Below are positions 27,401-34,154 of a stretch of DNA of 64,000 nt, in pieces. Within the stretch, counting starts at the first letter, position 1, and the number at the start of each line of letters is the position of its first letter. The notes beneath the pieces were generated by a model. That model was not told the origin of the DNA. It searched no databases and worked only from the letters and a program-made list of their open reading frames with translations. The DNA is from Betaproteobacteria bacterium (lineage in GTDB: Bacteria > Pseudomonadota > Gammaproteobacteria > Burkholderiales > Rhodocyclaceae): NCBI GenBank assembly GCA_016705475.1, contig JADIYD010000008.1:62001-126000 (forward strand), read 5' to 3'. The translations under genes were made by a program, and so were the position numbers.

Positions 27401-28396
27401 CATTTCTCGATGAATTACAAGCTGATCGACGAGCACGGTCGCCAGCTCGACATGAACCGCAGCCTCGTCGCCCTGCGCGCCGAGTGGGGCAAGCAGGCCA
27501 AGGACGAGTTCGCCGAACTGCACGAAACGCCGTCCGAATTCACCAAGCTGACCGACTGGACTTTCGGCGAACTGCCCGAGCTCATGGAAGTCCCGGTCGC
27601 CGGCCAGAGCGTGCTCGGCTATCCGGGCCTGACCGACGACGGCGAAAGCGTCAGCCTCAAGGTTTTCGATTCCGCCGAGGAGGCCGCCGCCGCCCATCGC
27701 GCCGGCCTGCTCCGTTTGTTCATGCTGCAGTTCCGCGATCAGGTGAAGTATTTCGACAAGAACATCCCCGGCCTGAGCCAGATGGCCATGCAGTACATGG
27801 CGCTGGGCAGCGCCGACGACCTCAAGAACCAGATCGTCGCCCTGACTTTCGAGCGCGCCTGCCTGACCGAGCCGCTGCCGACGACGCCGAACGCCTTCAA
27901 GAGCCGGTGCGGCGACAGCAAGGCGCGGCTCGGGCTGATCATGCAGGAGGTTTGCCGGCTGGTCGGCACAGTGCTGACCGAGTGGCAGGCAGTCGTTAAA
28001 AAGCTGCCGGCCTTCAAGGCGCATGGCGCGGCGGTGGCCGACATCGAGGCGCAATTGAAGCGCCTGATGGGCAAGAACTTCCTGATCGACACGCCGTTTG
28101 ATCGCCTGCAGCACTACCCGCGTTACTTCAAGGGCGTCGTCGTCCGGCTCGACAAGCTGAAGGCCAACCCCGGGCGCGACGCGCAGCTGATGGTCGAATA
28201 CACGCCGCTATGGACCAACTACGAACGCCGCGCCATCCAGCTCGCCAAACTCGGCACGCTTGATCCGCAGGTCGAACAGTTCCGTTGGCTGCTCGAGGAA
28301 CTGCGCGTCGGCCTCTACGCGCAGGAGTTAAGGACGCCGGTGCCGGTTTCCTCGAAGCGCCTGCAGAAACAATGGGAAGGAATCAAGAATGGGTGA
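24425..28396 (+). CDS. hrpA: ATP-dependent RNA helicase HrpA
   Basis: This 1323-residue DEAH-box helicase has Walker A GETGSGKTTQLPK near 97-109, the DEAH motif IIIDEAHERS, SAT in ITSATIDADRF, and motif VI QRAGRCGRV. The HA2/ratchet and OB-fold regions follow, then the long C-terminal DUF3418 extension that defines HrpA-length proteins. In E. coli it processes structured mRNA. Relative to my memory of E. coli HrpA, about six residues (TVNGKK) are added after DADRFSTHF, exactly where repeat copy R8 matches. It overlaps the next gene by 8 bp. Confidence 0.96.
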   Translation: MKQEKPARAAEFAENLCLSSDQKRLRGMQRELLRSTGSKREKLQADLAALLDRSRAAVAERRARLPKPEFQSDLPVNERRADIADLIQNNQVVIVCGETGSGKTTQLPKICLDLGLGARGLIGHTQPRRLAARSVATRLAQELKTQVGAGVGVKIRFQDRSSPESWVKLMTDGILLAESQSDPYLNAYEAIIIDEAHERSLNIDFLLGYLKQLLVKRPDLKVIITSATIDADRFSTHFTVNGKKAPVIEVSGRLYPVEVRYRPVEDLEKKDDERDLYDAIVDAADEVARLGSGDILVFLPGEREIREAAEALRKHALARPGMSSAHAPEILPLFSRLSAGDQDRIFKPSGGQRRIVLATNVAETSLTVPGIRYVIDTGLARVKRYSYRNKVEQLQIEKVSQAAARQRAGRCGRVAAGVCIRLYDELDFNARPPFTDPEILRSSLAGVILRMKSLRLTDVESFPFIEPPPAKAIADGYALLQELGALDDDNVLTPIGASLAKLPLDPRIGRMLVAARDLGCLKEVMVIAAGLSAQDPRERPQDRQQAADEKHKLFADEKSEFMGWWKLWNWFQNAVEHKKSNKQLIDNCHAHFLSYLRMREWREVHGQLHAMVTEMGQKDGGWKENDLPGTYDAIHQALLAGLLGNLGCKADESGFYLGARGIRYLIHPSSPLQKKAGKWIMAAEITETTRLFGRCVARIEPDWLEKVGAHLVKRQYFDAHWEKKSMQVSGWERTTLYGVVINPKRRIHYGPMAPAESREIFIRQGLVSEEIDEAFAKRWPFFQHNQKLIREIEHLEHKQRRQDVLVDDELIFAFYDSIIPEGIHNGATFDHWRKEAERETPKLLFLSKDDLMRHSAAGVTTEAFPHHIKVGGVDYTLSYHFEPGSPRDGVTLTLPLAQLNQIPVLRMEWLVPGLLKEKLVQLIKTLPQKIRAKVVPVPEFVEEFIAAMAGNEKKMNQGLITPLIDHILEARGLNARGWAVTPDSFRPDALPLHFSMNYKLIDEHGRQLDMNRSLVALRAEWGKQAKDEFAELHETPSEFTKLTDWTFGELPELMEVPVAGQSVLGYPGLTDDGESVSLKVFDSAEEAAAAHRAGLLRLFMLQFRDQVKYFDKNIPGLSQMAMQYMALGSADDLKNQIVALTFERACLTEPLPTTPNAFKSRCGDSKARLGLIMQEVCRLVGTVLTEWQAVVKKLPAFKAHGAAVADIEAQLKRLMGKNFLIDTPFDRLQHYPRYFKGVVVRLDKLKANPGRDAQLMVEYTPLWTNYERRAIQLAKLGTLDPQVEQFRWLLEELRVGLYAQELRTPVPVSSKRLQKQWEGIKNG
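25137..25170 (+). repeat. Possible dispersed element, copy R8 (inside hrpA)
   Basis: TTCACGGTCAACGGG followed by AAAAAGGCGCC and a TTATTGAAG end matches copies R3 and R5 in order and spacing, with several substitutions. The translated segment HFTVNGKKAPVIEV seems to add residues to HrpA. Weaker than the other copies. Confidence 0.4.
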
Positions 28397-29123
28397 CGTG
28401 ATGCTCGCGTTGGCGCGAACCTTCGCCAATCTCAGGAGCGGCAAGGTCTGGCTCTATGTGCTGACGCCGGCGCTGTTCTCGCTGTTGCTGACCATCGCAT
28501 TGGCGATCTGGGGGCTGGGCTGGATGGTCGAGCAGATGATGGCTTTCCCGCCGATGACCCTGCTCGTTGGCTGGGGGCTGGTCTGGCTGGCGCACATCCT
28601 GGCCTACCTCGGCGGCTGGATGGCGATCTTTGCCGTCGCCTACCTGACGGCCTCACTGCTGGCGGCCATCGTCATCATGCCGCTGATGCTCAAGCACCTC
28701 ACGGGTACCGAGTACCGCGACGTGGCGGCGATGGGCAAGGACAGTTTCGTCGCTGCTGCGGTCAACAGCGTTTTTGCCTCAGTTTTGTTCATCTTCGGCT
28801 GGCTGATTACCATCCCGCTCTGGCTGATCCCCGGCTTCTCGCTGCTCATTCCGTTGCTGCTCATGGGCTGGTTGAACCGCCGGACCTTTGCCTACGATGC
28901 GCTGTCGATGCATGCGTCAGCGGGGGAGTGGCAGGAAATCCGTACCCGCCAGAAAACGCCGCATTTCATGCTCGGCCTGACCATGGCGCTGCTCGCCCAC
29001 ATTCCGCTGGTCGGTCTGCTGGTGCCGGCGCTGGCCGCGCTATCATTTGTGCATTACGGGCTGGAAGCCTTGCGCCGCTCACGGGGCGGCGCCGTCGTCA
29101 CCATCGAAGGAGAACGTGTATGA
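28389..29123 (+). CDS. EI24 domain-containing membrane protein
   Basis: This 244-residue inner-membrane protein has four or more hydrophobic segments (about 18-45, 58-100, 127-160, 195-225). It carries the EI24/CysZ-family features of a GxxxLxxPL-type turn (LIPGFSLLIPLLL) and the Arg-rich NRRTFAYDALSMHAS loop. CysZ relatives import sulfate, but the proteobacterial EI24 group is uncharacterised. It overlaps hrpA by 8 bp and the CinA-like gene by 4 bp (ATGA), so the three form an operon. Confidence 0.85.
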   Translation: MGDVMLALARTFANLRSGKVWLYVLTPALFSLLLTIALAIWGLGWMVEQMMAFPPMTLLVGWGLVWLAHILAYLGGWMAIFAVAYLTASLLAAIVIMPLMLKHLTGTEYRDVAAMGKDSFVAAAVNSVFASVLFIFGWLITIPLWLIPGFSLLIPLLLMGWLNRRTFAYDALSMHASAGEWQEIRTRQKTPHFMLGLTMALLAHIPLVGLLVPALAALSFVHYGLEALRRSRGGAVVTIEGERV

Positions 29124-29884
29124 GTCGCACCTTTGGCGCCGTCATCATCGGCGACGAGATTCTGTCGGGCAAACGCCAGGACAAGCACTTCGCCAAGATT
29201 GCCGAACTGCTAGCCGCGCGCGGCCTGCGCCTGAGCTGGGTCGAGTATCTCGGCGACGACCGCGAACGCCTTGCCGCCACCTTCAAGCGCACGATGGCCG
29301 CCGGCGATGTGGTGTTTTCCTGCGGCGGCATCGGCAACACACCGGACGACCATACGCGACAGGCCGTGGCGGCGGCGCTCGGTGTCGATCTGGCGCTGCA
29401 TCCGGAAGGTTTCGAGGAACTCAAAGTGCGTTTCGCCGGCGAGGAAATCACCGACAAGCGCAAGCTGCTCGTCACCTTCCCGGCCGGCGTGCAGATCATC
29501 CCCAACCCGTTCAACCGCATTCCCGGCTTCATGGCCAACGACCATTACTTCGTGCCCGGCTTCCCGCAGATGGCGCACCCGATGATCGAATGGGCGCTCG
29601 ATACCTTCTACCGGGACCAGTTCAAGGAAGTCGGTGGCACGGTCGAAAAGGCGTTTCTGCTGACCGGTCCGACGGCCTACGAAAGCGCGCTGCTCGATCT
29701 CATGGAGCGCATCGTCGCCGATTACCCGACGCTCCGACTGTTCTCGCTGCCCTCGCTGGTCGGCAAGGAGCGCAAGCATCTGGAACTCGGCGTCGAAGGT
29801 TCGCCCAACCTCGTCGACAAGGCGATGGAAGAAATCCGCGTCGAAGTGGAAAGGCGCGGAATCACCTGGGTCTGGCGGCCCTGA
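29120..29884 (+). CDS. CinA-type molybdopterin-binding domain protein
   Basis: This 254-residue cytoplasmic protein consists of the MoCF/CinA-N domain: IIGDEILSGKRQDKH near the start, VVFSCGGIGNTPDDHTRQAV in the middle, PNPFNRIPGFMAN, and PGFPQMAHPMIEW. The C-terminal nicotinamide-nucleotide amidase domain of full CinA is absent. Such short forms are common, and some have FAD or ADP-ribose pyrophosphatase activity, but the function here is unproven. Start ATG 29120 has GAAGGAG upstream and overlaps the preceding stop. Confidence 0.9.
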   Translation: MSRTFGAVIIGDEILSGKRQDKHFAKIAELLAARGLRLSWVEYLGDDRERLAATFKRTMAAGDVVFSCGGIGNTPDDHTRQAVAAALGVDLALHPEGFEELKVRFAGEEITDKRKLLVTFPAGVQIIPNPFNRIPGFMANDHYFVPGFPQMAHPMIEWALDTFYRDQFKEVGGTVEKAFLLTGPTAYESALLDLMERIVADYPTLRLFSLPSLVGKERKHLELGVEGSPNLVDKAMEEIRVEVERRGITWVWRP

Positions 29885-29900
29885 GCCGGTTTTTCAGGCT

Positions 29901-29937
29901 GCCACGGTCAACCGGCAAAAACGGCCAAAATTGAAAT
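29901..29937 (+). repeat. Dispersed element, copy R5
   Basis: It begins GCCACGGTCAACCGG, followed by CAAAAACGGCCAAAA and TTGAAAT. It sits 17 bp after the CinA-like stop and before the convergent terminator. Confidence 0.75.
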
Positions 29938-29955
29938 CACCAAACCGACAGACGT

Positions 29956-29987
29956 AAAAAAAGCCCGCGAAGCTCGCGGGCTTTTTT
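29956..29987. terminator. Bidirectional Rho-independent terminator
   Basis: AAAAAAGCCCGCGA pairs with TCGCGGGCTTTTTT around AGC. It ends the CinA-like operon and the convergent phasin gene. Confidence 0.88.
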
Positions 29988-30008
29988 GTCAGCAAGAAAG
30001 CGCTGGAA

Positions 30009-30572
30009 TTACTTGGCAGCCTTCTTGGCAGCAGCAGCCGTGGCGCTCTTGGCCGGGGCGGCAACCTTGCCGGCAGCAGCCATGTTGGCTTCAGCGATGT
30101 CGGACAGCTGCTTGGCCATGCCGGTCATATTGTCGAAAGCCTTGGTCGAGGCGCTCAGCATCGACTGCATGGTGGCGGCGAAAACGTCACCACCGACCGG
30201 TGCGGAGGTCTTGGCTTTTTCGACGGCGGTGTTGATGTTCTTGGTGAAGCTGCCGTACTGGTTTTCCATGACGGAAGTAACTTCCTTCTGCATTTCGGAA
30301 ACCAGCTCATAGACGCTACGCGAGTAGTCCATCCACTTGGCGGCGTTCGGCTGGGCCAGTTCGGCGTTCAGCTTGGCAACAGCTTGCGGATCCTTGGCGC
30401 TCAGCATTTGCTGGGTGCCGGCCATCGTGTTGTTGAAGAACTCGCGGGAAGCGGCCATGTTCAGGGCGGTCAGACGCTCGACGCCATCGAAGGCGGTGCG
30501 CAGCAGGGTCGTCATGACTTCGGCGTTGGCTTTTTGGGCGGCGGTCAGTTGTTCGAAATTCGGGTTGTTCAT
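30009..30572 (-). CDS. Phasin family protein (second phasin)
   Basis: This 187-residue helical protein has the Phasin_2-type layout: NFEQLTAAQKANAEVMTTLL at the start, a central helix YSRSVYELVSEMQKEVTSVM and a Lys/Ala-rich tail (AAAAKKAAK). Phasins coat polyhydroxyalkanoate granules. The tail resembles the DNA-contacting PhaM/PhaF-like Ala-Lys extensions but is short. I use ATG 30572 (MNNPNF); an ATG two codons upstream is also possible. It is about 30% identical by eye to the upstream phasin and lies 72 bp after it, beyond a terminator, so it may have its own promoter or arise by read-through. Confidence 0.88.
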   Translation of the reverse strand: MNNPNFEQLTAAQKANAEVMTTLLRTAFDGVERLTALNMAASREFFNNTMAGTQQMLSAKDPQAVAKLNAELAQPNAAKWMDYSRSVYELVSEMQKEVTSVMENQYGSFTKNINTAVEKAKTSAPVGGDVFAATMQSMLSASTKAFDNMTGMAKQLSDIAEANMAAAGKVAAPAKSATAAAAKKAAK

Positions 30573-30615
30573 TGTCATCTCCAGTTTGATTTTAGTGTTG
30601 CAAATGAAACGAAAA

Positions 30616-30640
30616 CCCCCGCCGAAGCGGGGGGAATAGA
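30616..30640 (-). terminator. Rho-independent terminator between the two phasin genes
   Basis: On the minus strand CCCCCGC-type stem (30616-30634) with a TTCG loop is followed by GGTTTTCG. It probably ends most transcripts of the first phasin gene. Confidence 0.65.
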
Positions 30641-30644
30641 CGAA

Positions 30645-31205
30645 TTACTTCTTGGCAGCCTTGGCGGTTGCGCTAACAGCCTTGACGGTGGCGTTGGTGG
30701 CGGCAGCAACGTTGGCTTCGGTGATCTCGGCAACCTGCTTGGCAGCCTTGTTCATGTTGTCGAAAGCGGAGGTGGCAGCAGCGATGGCCGACTTGACGGC
30801 AGCAACGGCAACGTCAGAACCAGCCGGGGCAGACTTGGCAGCCTTGTCCAGCAGGCCGGCAACGGTCTTCTGGAAGTCGCCGAACTGGCCTTCGACCATC
30901 TTGGAAAGTTCTTCCTGGGTCTGGGCAGAGATTTCATACACGGAACGGGAGTAGGCAACTGCCTTCTCGACATTCGGCTGGGTCAGCGAAGCCTGGATGG
31001 ACAGGGCTTCCTGAACGTCCTTGGCACCCATCATGGCCTTGGCGCCGGAAACGGAATCTTCAACCAGCGAACGGGCGGTGTTCAGGTTCAGGGCAGCGAT
31101 GCGCTCGGTAGATGCCAGGGCGGTGTTGGCCAGGGACAGCAGGGAATCAACGGTTGCCTTGTTGGCGGAAGCGAATTGCTCAGGGGTGGTGAAGTTGAAA
31201 GCCAT
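30645..31205 (-). CDS. phaP: Phasin family protein (major phasin)
   Basis: This 186-residue protein starts MAFNFTTPEQFASANKATVD, which is typical of betaproteobacterial PhaP. Signature segments are LASTERIAALNLNTARSLVE, AYSRSVYEISAQTQEEL and an Ala-rich amphipathic C-terminal helix ending AKAAKK. It binds the surface of polyhydroxybutyrate granules and controls their number and size. A near-consensus sigma-70 promoter with two palindromes lies upstream (31278-31352). Together with the strong RBS (GGAGATAACCC), this suggests high, repressible expression. Confidence 0.92.
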   Translation of the reverse strand: MAFNFTTPEQFASANKATVDSLLSLANTALASTERIAALNLNTARSLVEDSVSGAKAMMGAKDVQEALSIQASLTQPNVEKAVAYSRSVYEISAQTQEELSKMVEGQFGDFQKTVAGLLDKAAKSAPAGSDVAVAAVKSAIAAATSAFDNMNKAAKQVAEITEANVAAATNATVKAVSATAKAAKK

Positions 31206-31278
31206 GGGTTATCTCCAGAATTTAAAGGTTGTGCAGAACAGTCAGAAGCCGTTGCAGCGCGATCCCATGAAGCGATGT

Positions 31279-31287
31279 TGCACTGCA
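31279..31287. promoter_or_regulatory. Operator site C of the phasin promoter
   Basis: TGCACTGCA is a TGC-N3-GCA palindrome centred at about +9 of the predicted start site. It shares its core with site B, 59 bp upstream in promoter terms (31342), and with site A at 21181. Confidence 0.5.
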
Positions 31288-31298
31288 CCATGAGCTTT

Positions 31299-31326
31299 AT
31301 TATAGGGCGGATTGTTGTATTGTCAA
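31299..31326 (-). promoter_or_regulatory. Sigma-70 promoter of the major phasin gene
   Basis: On the minus strand TTGACA (31326-31321) and TATAAT (31304-31299) are both perfect consensus boxes with a 16-bp spacer. The start site would be near 31292, giving a leader of about 86 nt. Confidence 0.8.
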
Positions 31327-31331
31327 CAATA

Positions 31332-31352
31332 TTTTTGTGCACTGCACAAAAA
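31332..31352. promoter_or_regulatory. Operator site B of the phasin promoter
   Basis: A perfect 21-bp palindrome centred on 31342 (core TTGTGCACTGCACAA, extended by A/T runs) lies just upstream of the -35 box. It probably binds a PhaR-like repressor; this is inferred from the TGC-N3-GCA core and the phasin context. Confidence 0.55.
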
Positions 31353-31357
31353 TAAAT

Positions 31358-31382
31358 AAGCCCATGAAAATCATGGGCTTGG
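31358..31382 (-). terminator. Terminator of the lptA operon
   Basis: AAGCCCATGA pairs with TCATGGGCTT around a short loop. On the minus strand it is followed by ATTTATTTTT, ending the kdsD-kdsC-lptC-lptA transcript. Confidence 0.8.
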
Positions 31383-31442
31383 TTCGCGTTGCAGACTCAG
31401 TAAACGCGGGGCTTGGCGCGGGTGTCATCCCGCAATGCACTG

Positions 31443-32039
31443 CTATTGTGCGATCGGCGATCCGAGGTTGCCGGAACCCTTGAGCTCCAGGCGTTCGCCG
31501 CGGGGGGCCGGCTTTGCTTCGCTGTCCTTGCCTTTGGGCTGGATGACGACGCGAACGCGTCCCGGCGGCGCCTTCGGGTCGCGGTTTTCGCCGGCCGTGA
31601 CCAGATATTTCTCGCTGATGGCGTCGTACCAGATGTAATCGCCACGAACCTGATCTTCGCCGCTCTTGACCCAGGCGCGATGGAACAATTCGACGACTTC
31701 GCTGTTGGTGTTGTACTCGATGCGTTCGCCTTCGCCCTCGACATATTCTTCCTTGCCGTCGCGCTTCTGGCGGAAACGGGCCAGCCCGCTCTTGCCGCCG
31801 AAAGCCGTGCCTTTCTGGAAGCCGTACTGGTCTTCCCTGATGACCACCCGGTCGGCTTTCAGTGTCATCGTGCCCTTGGTGATGAGGACGTCGCCTTCGA
31901 GAATCTGGATCTTCTTGGCGTCATCAATCGAGACGCGGTTGGCCTCAAGCAGCATCGGCTTGTTGCGGTCAGCCCGTTCGGCATGGGCGGAAAGGCTGAT
32001 CAGGAGGCAGAGGGTGAGCGTGGCAAGACGAGTATTCAT
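31443..32039 (-). CDS. lptA: Lipopolysaccharide transport periplasmic protein LptA
   Basis: This 198-residue periplasmic protein has a signal peptide (NTRLATLTLCLLISLSAHA) and an OstA-type beta-jellyroll. Typical lines are ANRVSIDDAKKIQILEGDV, TMTLKADRVVIRED, and RGDYIWYDAISEKYLV. It builds the bridge that carries LPS from LptC to the outer membrane. I use ATG 32039, which overlaps the lptC stop by 4 bp; the longer frame to 32138 lies inside lptC. The usual lptB (and rpoN) do not follow. Confidence 0.94.
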   Translation of the reverse strand: MNTRLATLTLCLLISLSAHAERADRNKPMLLEANRVSIDDAKKIQILEGDVLITKGTMTLKADRVVIREDQYGFQKGTAFGGKSGLARFRQKRDGKEEYVEGEGERIEYNTNSEVVELFHRAWVKSGEDQVRGDYIWYDAISEKYLVTAGENRDPKAPPGRVRVVIQPKGKDSEAKPAPRGERLELKGSGNLGSPIAQ

Positions 32040-32617
32040 GGCGCGGCCCTGGGTCGAATGTATTGTCCCCGAACCTGCGACTGCAGGACGAGGGTCGAAT
32101 TGTTGTTGTCGATATGAATGCCAACGCCCTTGACCCACGACTGCCCCTGGGTGATTTCCACCGGGCTGCCGGTGAAGGCGATGCCTGCGTCGGGCTGGGC
32201 GGTCAGATCGGGCATGTGGGCGACCATCTCGAGACGGCCCGGTGTTGCGGCACGGGTGACGCTGACGTTGTCCCAGAGGAAAATGGTTTCGCCCTTGGCG
32301 GTGACCTTGGCCTGATCGCCGGTCACGGTGACAGCCGCGCCATCCGGGCGATAGCTGATCAAGGTCGGCGACTTCACTTCGGAGGTGTCGTCGTCGGGGT
32401 AGTGCACGAGGTACGGCGCAGTGAGGCGATACTTGACTTGGCCGTTCTCGCCGAAACGGCGCACCGTGAAGTTTTCGGCTGTCGCATCAGGGTCGTGGCG
32501 GAATTTGCCGTCGTTTTTCGTTTCGCCACGGTCGACCGTGCTTTGCAGCCAGAAACTGAGCCCGGCCAGGATCAACAGAACGATGACCGGAAAGAGTTGG
32601 CTGGGCCAGTGCTTCAT
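32036..32617 (-). CDS. lptC: LPS export ABC transporter periplasmic protein LptC
   Basis: This 193-residue protein has a single N-terminal membrane anchor (FPVIVLLILAGLSFWLQ) and a periplasmic jellyroll. Motifs such as GQVKYRLTAPYLVHYPDDDT and TGSPVEITQGQSWVKGVGIHI fit the beta-proteobacterial family. It receives LPS from LptBFG and hands it to LptA. Its start shares a base with the kdsC stop and its end overlaps lptA. Confidence 0.93.
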   Translation of the reverse strand: MKHWPSQLFPVIVLLILAGLSFWLQSTVDRGETKNDGKFRHDPDATAENFTVRRFGENGQVKYRLTAPYLVHYPDDDTSEVKSPTLISYRPDGAAVTVTGDQAKVTAKGETIFLWDNVSVTRAATPGRLEMVAHMPDLTAQPDAGIAFTGSPVEITQGQSWVKGVGIHIDNNNSTLVLQSQVRGQYIRPRAAP

Positions 32618-33141
32618 CAGGCCTCGAGGTAAGGTGCGAAGGCCGCGTCGAGCTTACCCTGGGCGGCGAGGATGAATTCGATGGCCTCGCGCACGGCACC
32701 CTTGCCGCCGCCTGCTTCGGTCACCATATGGGCGCGCTCCTTGACGATCTGGCGGGCATTGGCCGGGGCAATGGCCAGGCCGCAGCGGGTCATCGCCGGC
32801 AGGTCGATCAGGTCATCGCCCATGAAGGCGAGCTCCGACCATTGCAGACCCAGTTGTTCGAGTAGCTGGCCGGATACGGCACCCTTGTCGCCCACACCAT
32901 GGAAGACATGTTCGACACCAAGATCCTTGGCGCGGCAGCTGACGACATTCGATGTGCGCCCGGTGATGATGGCGACCTTGATGCCTGAACGGCGCAGCAG
33001 CACGACACCGAGGCCGTCCTGGACGTTGAAGGTCTTCAGCTCATGGCCATCGTCGGTGTAATGCAGGCCGCCGTCGGTCATCACGCCGTCGATGTCGAAA
33101 GCGACGAGCTTGATGTTGGCGGCGCGGGTGTTGATGTCCAT
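32617..33141 (-). CDS. kdsC: 3-deoxy-D-manno-octulosonate 8-phosphate phosphatase
   Basis: This is a 174-residue HAD-family enzyme without a cap (KdsC type). The nucleophile motif is LVAFDIDGVMTDGGLHY, motif II is VAIITGRTS and the C-terminal metal motif is FMGDDLIDLPAM. It releases phosphate from Kdo-8-phosphate in LPS inner-core synthesis, working as a tetramer in the cytoplasm. It is coupled to kdsD (shared A/T of ATGA-type junction at 33141). Confidence 0.96.
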   Translation of the reverse strand: MDINTRAANIKLVAFDIDGVMTDGGLHYTDDGHELKTFNVQDGLGVVLLRRSGIKVAIITGRTSNVVSCRAKDLGVEHVFHGVGDKGAVSGQLLEQLGLQWSELAFMGDDLIDLPAMTRCGLAIAPANARQIVKERAHMVTEAGGGKGAVREAIEFILAAQGKLDAAFAPYLEA

Positions 33142-34139
33142 CAGATAACCTTGGCGGTGAAGAGATCGTGCATGTTGAGCGCACCGATCAGGAGGTTGTC
33201 GGCATTGACGACAAGCAGCGCATTGATGCGCAGGCGCTCCATCATTTCAACGGCCTCGACGGCGAGGCGGTCGGGGCCGATGGTGCGTGGTACGGCGTGC
33301 ATGACGGACGCTATGTCGCCTTGCTGCAGGTCGACGCGTTTCTCGAATGCACGACGCAGGTCGCCGTCGGTGAAAATGCCGAGTACCTGATTGGCCGGGT
33401 TCGTTATCGCAACCAATCCGAGGCCGCCCCGCGACATGGCGATGATGGCGTCGGTAATTGGCGTGGTAGGCGCCACGGACGGCACTCTGTCATCGGCGCG
33501 CATGACGTCGCGGACATGGGTGAGCAACCGGCGTCCGAGTGAGCCACCGGGGTGCGAGCGGGCGAAATCGTCGGGGCCGAAGCCACGAGCGTCAAGCAGA
33601 GCAACGGCCAGCGCATCGCCGAGCGCCAGCGCTGCTGTCGTGCTGGCTGTCGGAGCAAGGTTGTGTGGACAGGCTTCCTGGGCAACGCCGGCATCCAGAT
33701 GAACGTCGGCTTCGCGAGCCAGGGTCGAAGTCGGCACGCCGGTCATGGCGATGATCTTGGCGCCCTGGCGCTTGAGCGCCGGCAGGATGCTCAGCAGTTC
33801 GCCCGATTCGCCGGAGTTGGAGAGCGCCAGCAGAACGTCATCACGGGTGATCATGCCGAGGTCGCCGTGGCTGGCCTCGGCCGGATGGACGAAATAGGCC
33901 GGGGTGCCGGTGCTGGCCATGGTGGCGGCGATCTTGCGGGCGATGTGACCCGATTTGCCCATGCCGCTGACGATCAGGCGGCCGTGGCTGTTCAGGATCA
34001 GTTCGACAGCCTGGGCAAAGTCGCCGTTTATTCGGCCTTTTAGTGCGTCGACCGCAGCAGCCTCGATGCTAAGGGTCTGGCGACCCAGTTCCAGAGCGCG
34101 TTCCGGTGAAAATCGGGCGGTAGATTGGCTTGGGTTCAT
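33141..34139 (-). CDS. kdsD: D-arabinose 5-phosphate isomerase
   Basis: This 332-residue enzyme has an N-terminal SIS domain (about 45-180: GRLIVSGMGKSGHIARKIAA, LALSNSGESGELLSILP) and a tandem CBS pair (about 205-330). It makes arabinose-5-phosphate from ribulose-5-phosphate, the first step of Kdo synthesis. A conserved histidine of the active site lies in FVHPAEASHGDLGM. It heads the kdsD-kdsC-lptC-lptA operon. It is divergent from the antiporter gene with only about 15 bp between starts, so the promoters must overlap coding sequence. Confidence 0.96.
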   Translation of the reverse strand: MNPSQSTARFSPERALELGRQTLSIEAAAVDALKGRINGDFAQAVELILNSHGRLIVSGMGKSGHIARKIAATMASTGTPAYFVHPAEASHGDLGMITRDDVLLALSNSGESGELLSILPALKRQGAKIIAMTGVPTSTLAREADVHLDAGVAQEACPHNLAPTASTTAALALGDALAVALLDARGFGPDDFARSHPGGSLGRRLLTHVRDVMRADDRVPSVAPTTPITDAIIAMSRGGLGLVAITNPANQVLGIFTDGDLRRAFEKRVDLQQGDIASVMHAVPRTIGPDRLAVEAVEMMERLRINALLVVNADNLLIGALNMHDLFTAKVI

Positions 34140-34154
34140 GGGCTGGCTAAGGTT

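Noticed and set aside
32515..32545. GCCACGGTCGACCGTG inside lptC as another copy of the dispersed element.
   Set aside because: Only the first 13 or so bases match, and the A/T-rich second half is missing; the residues are ordinary LptC sequence.
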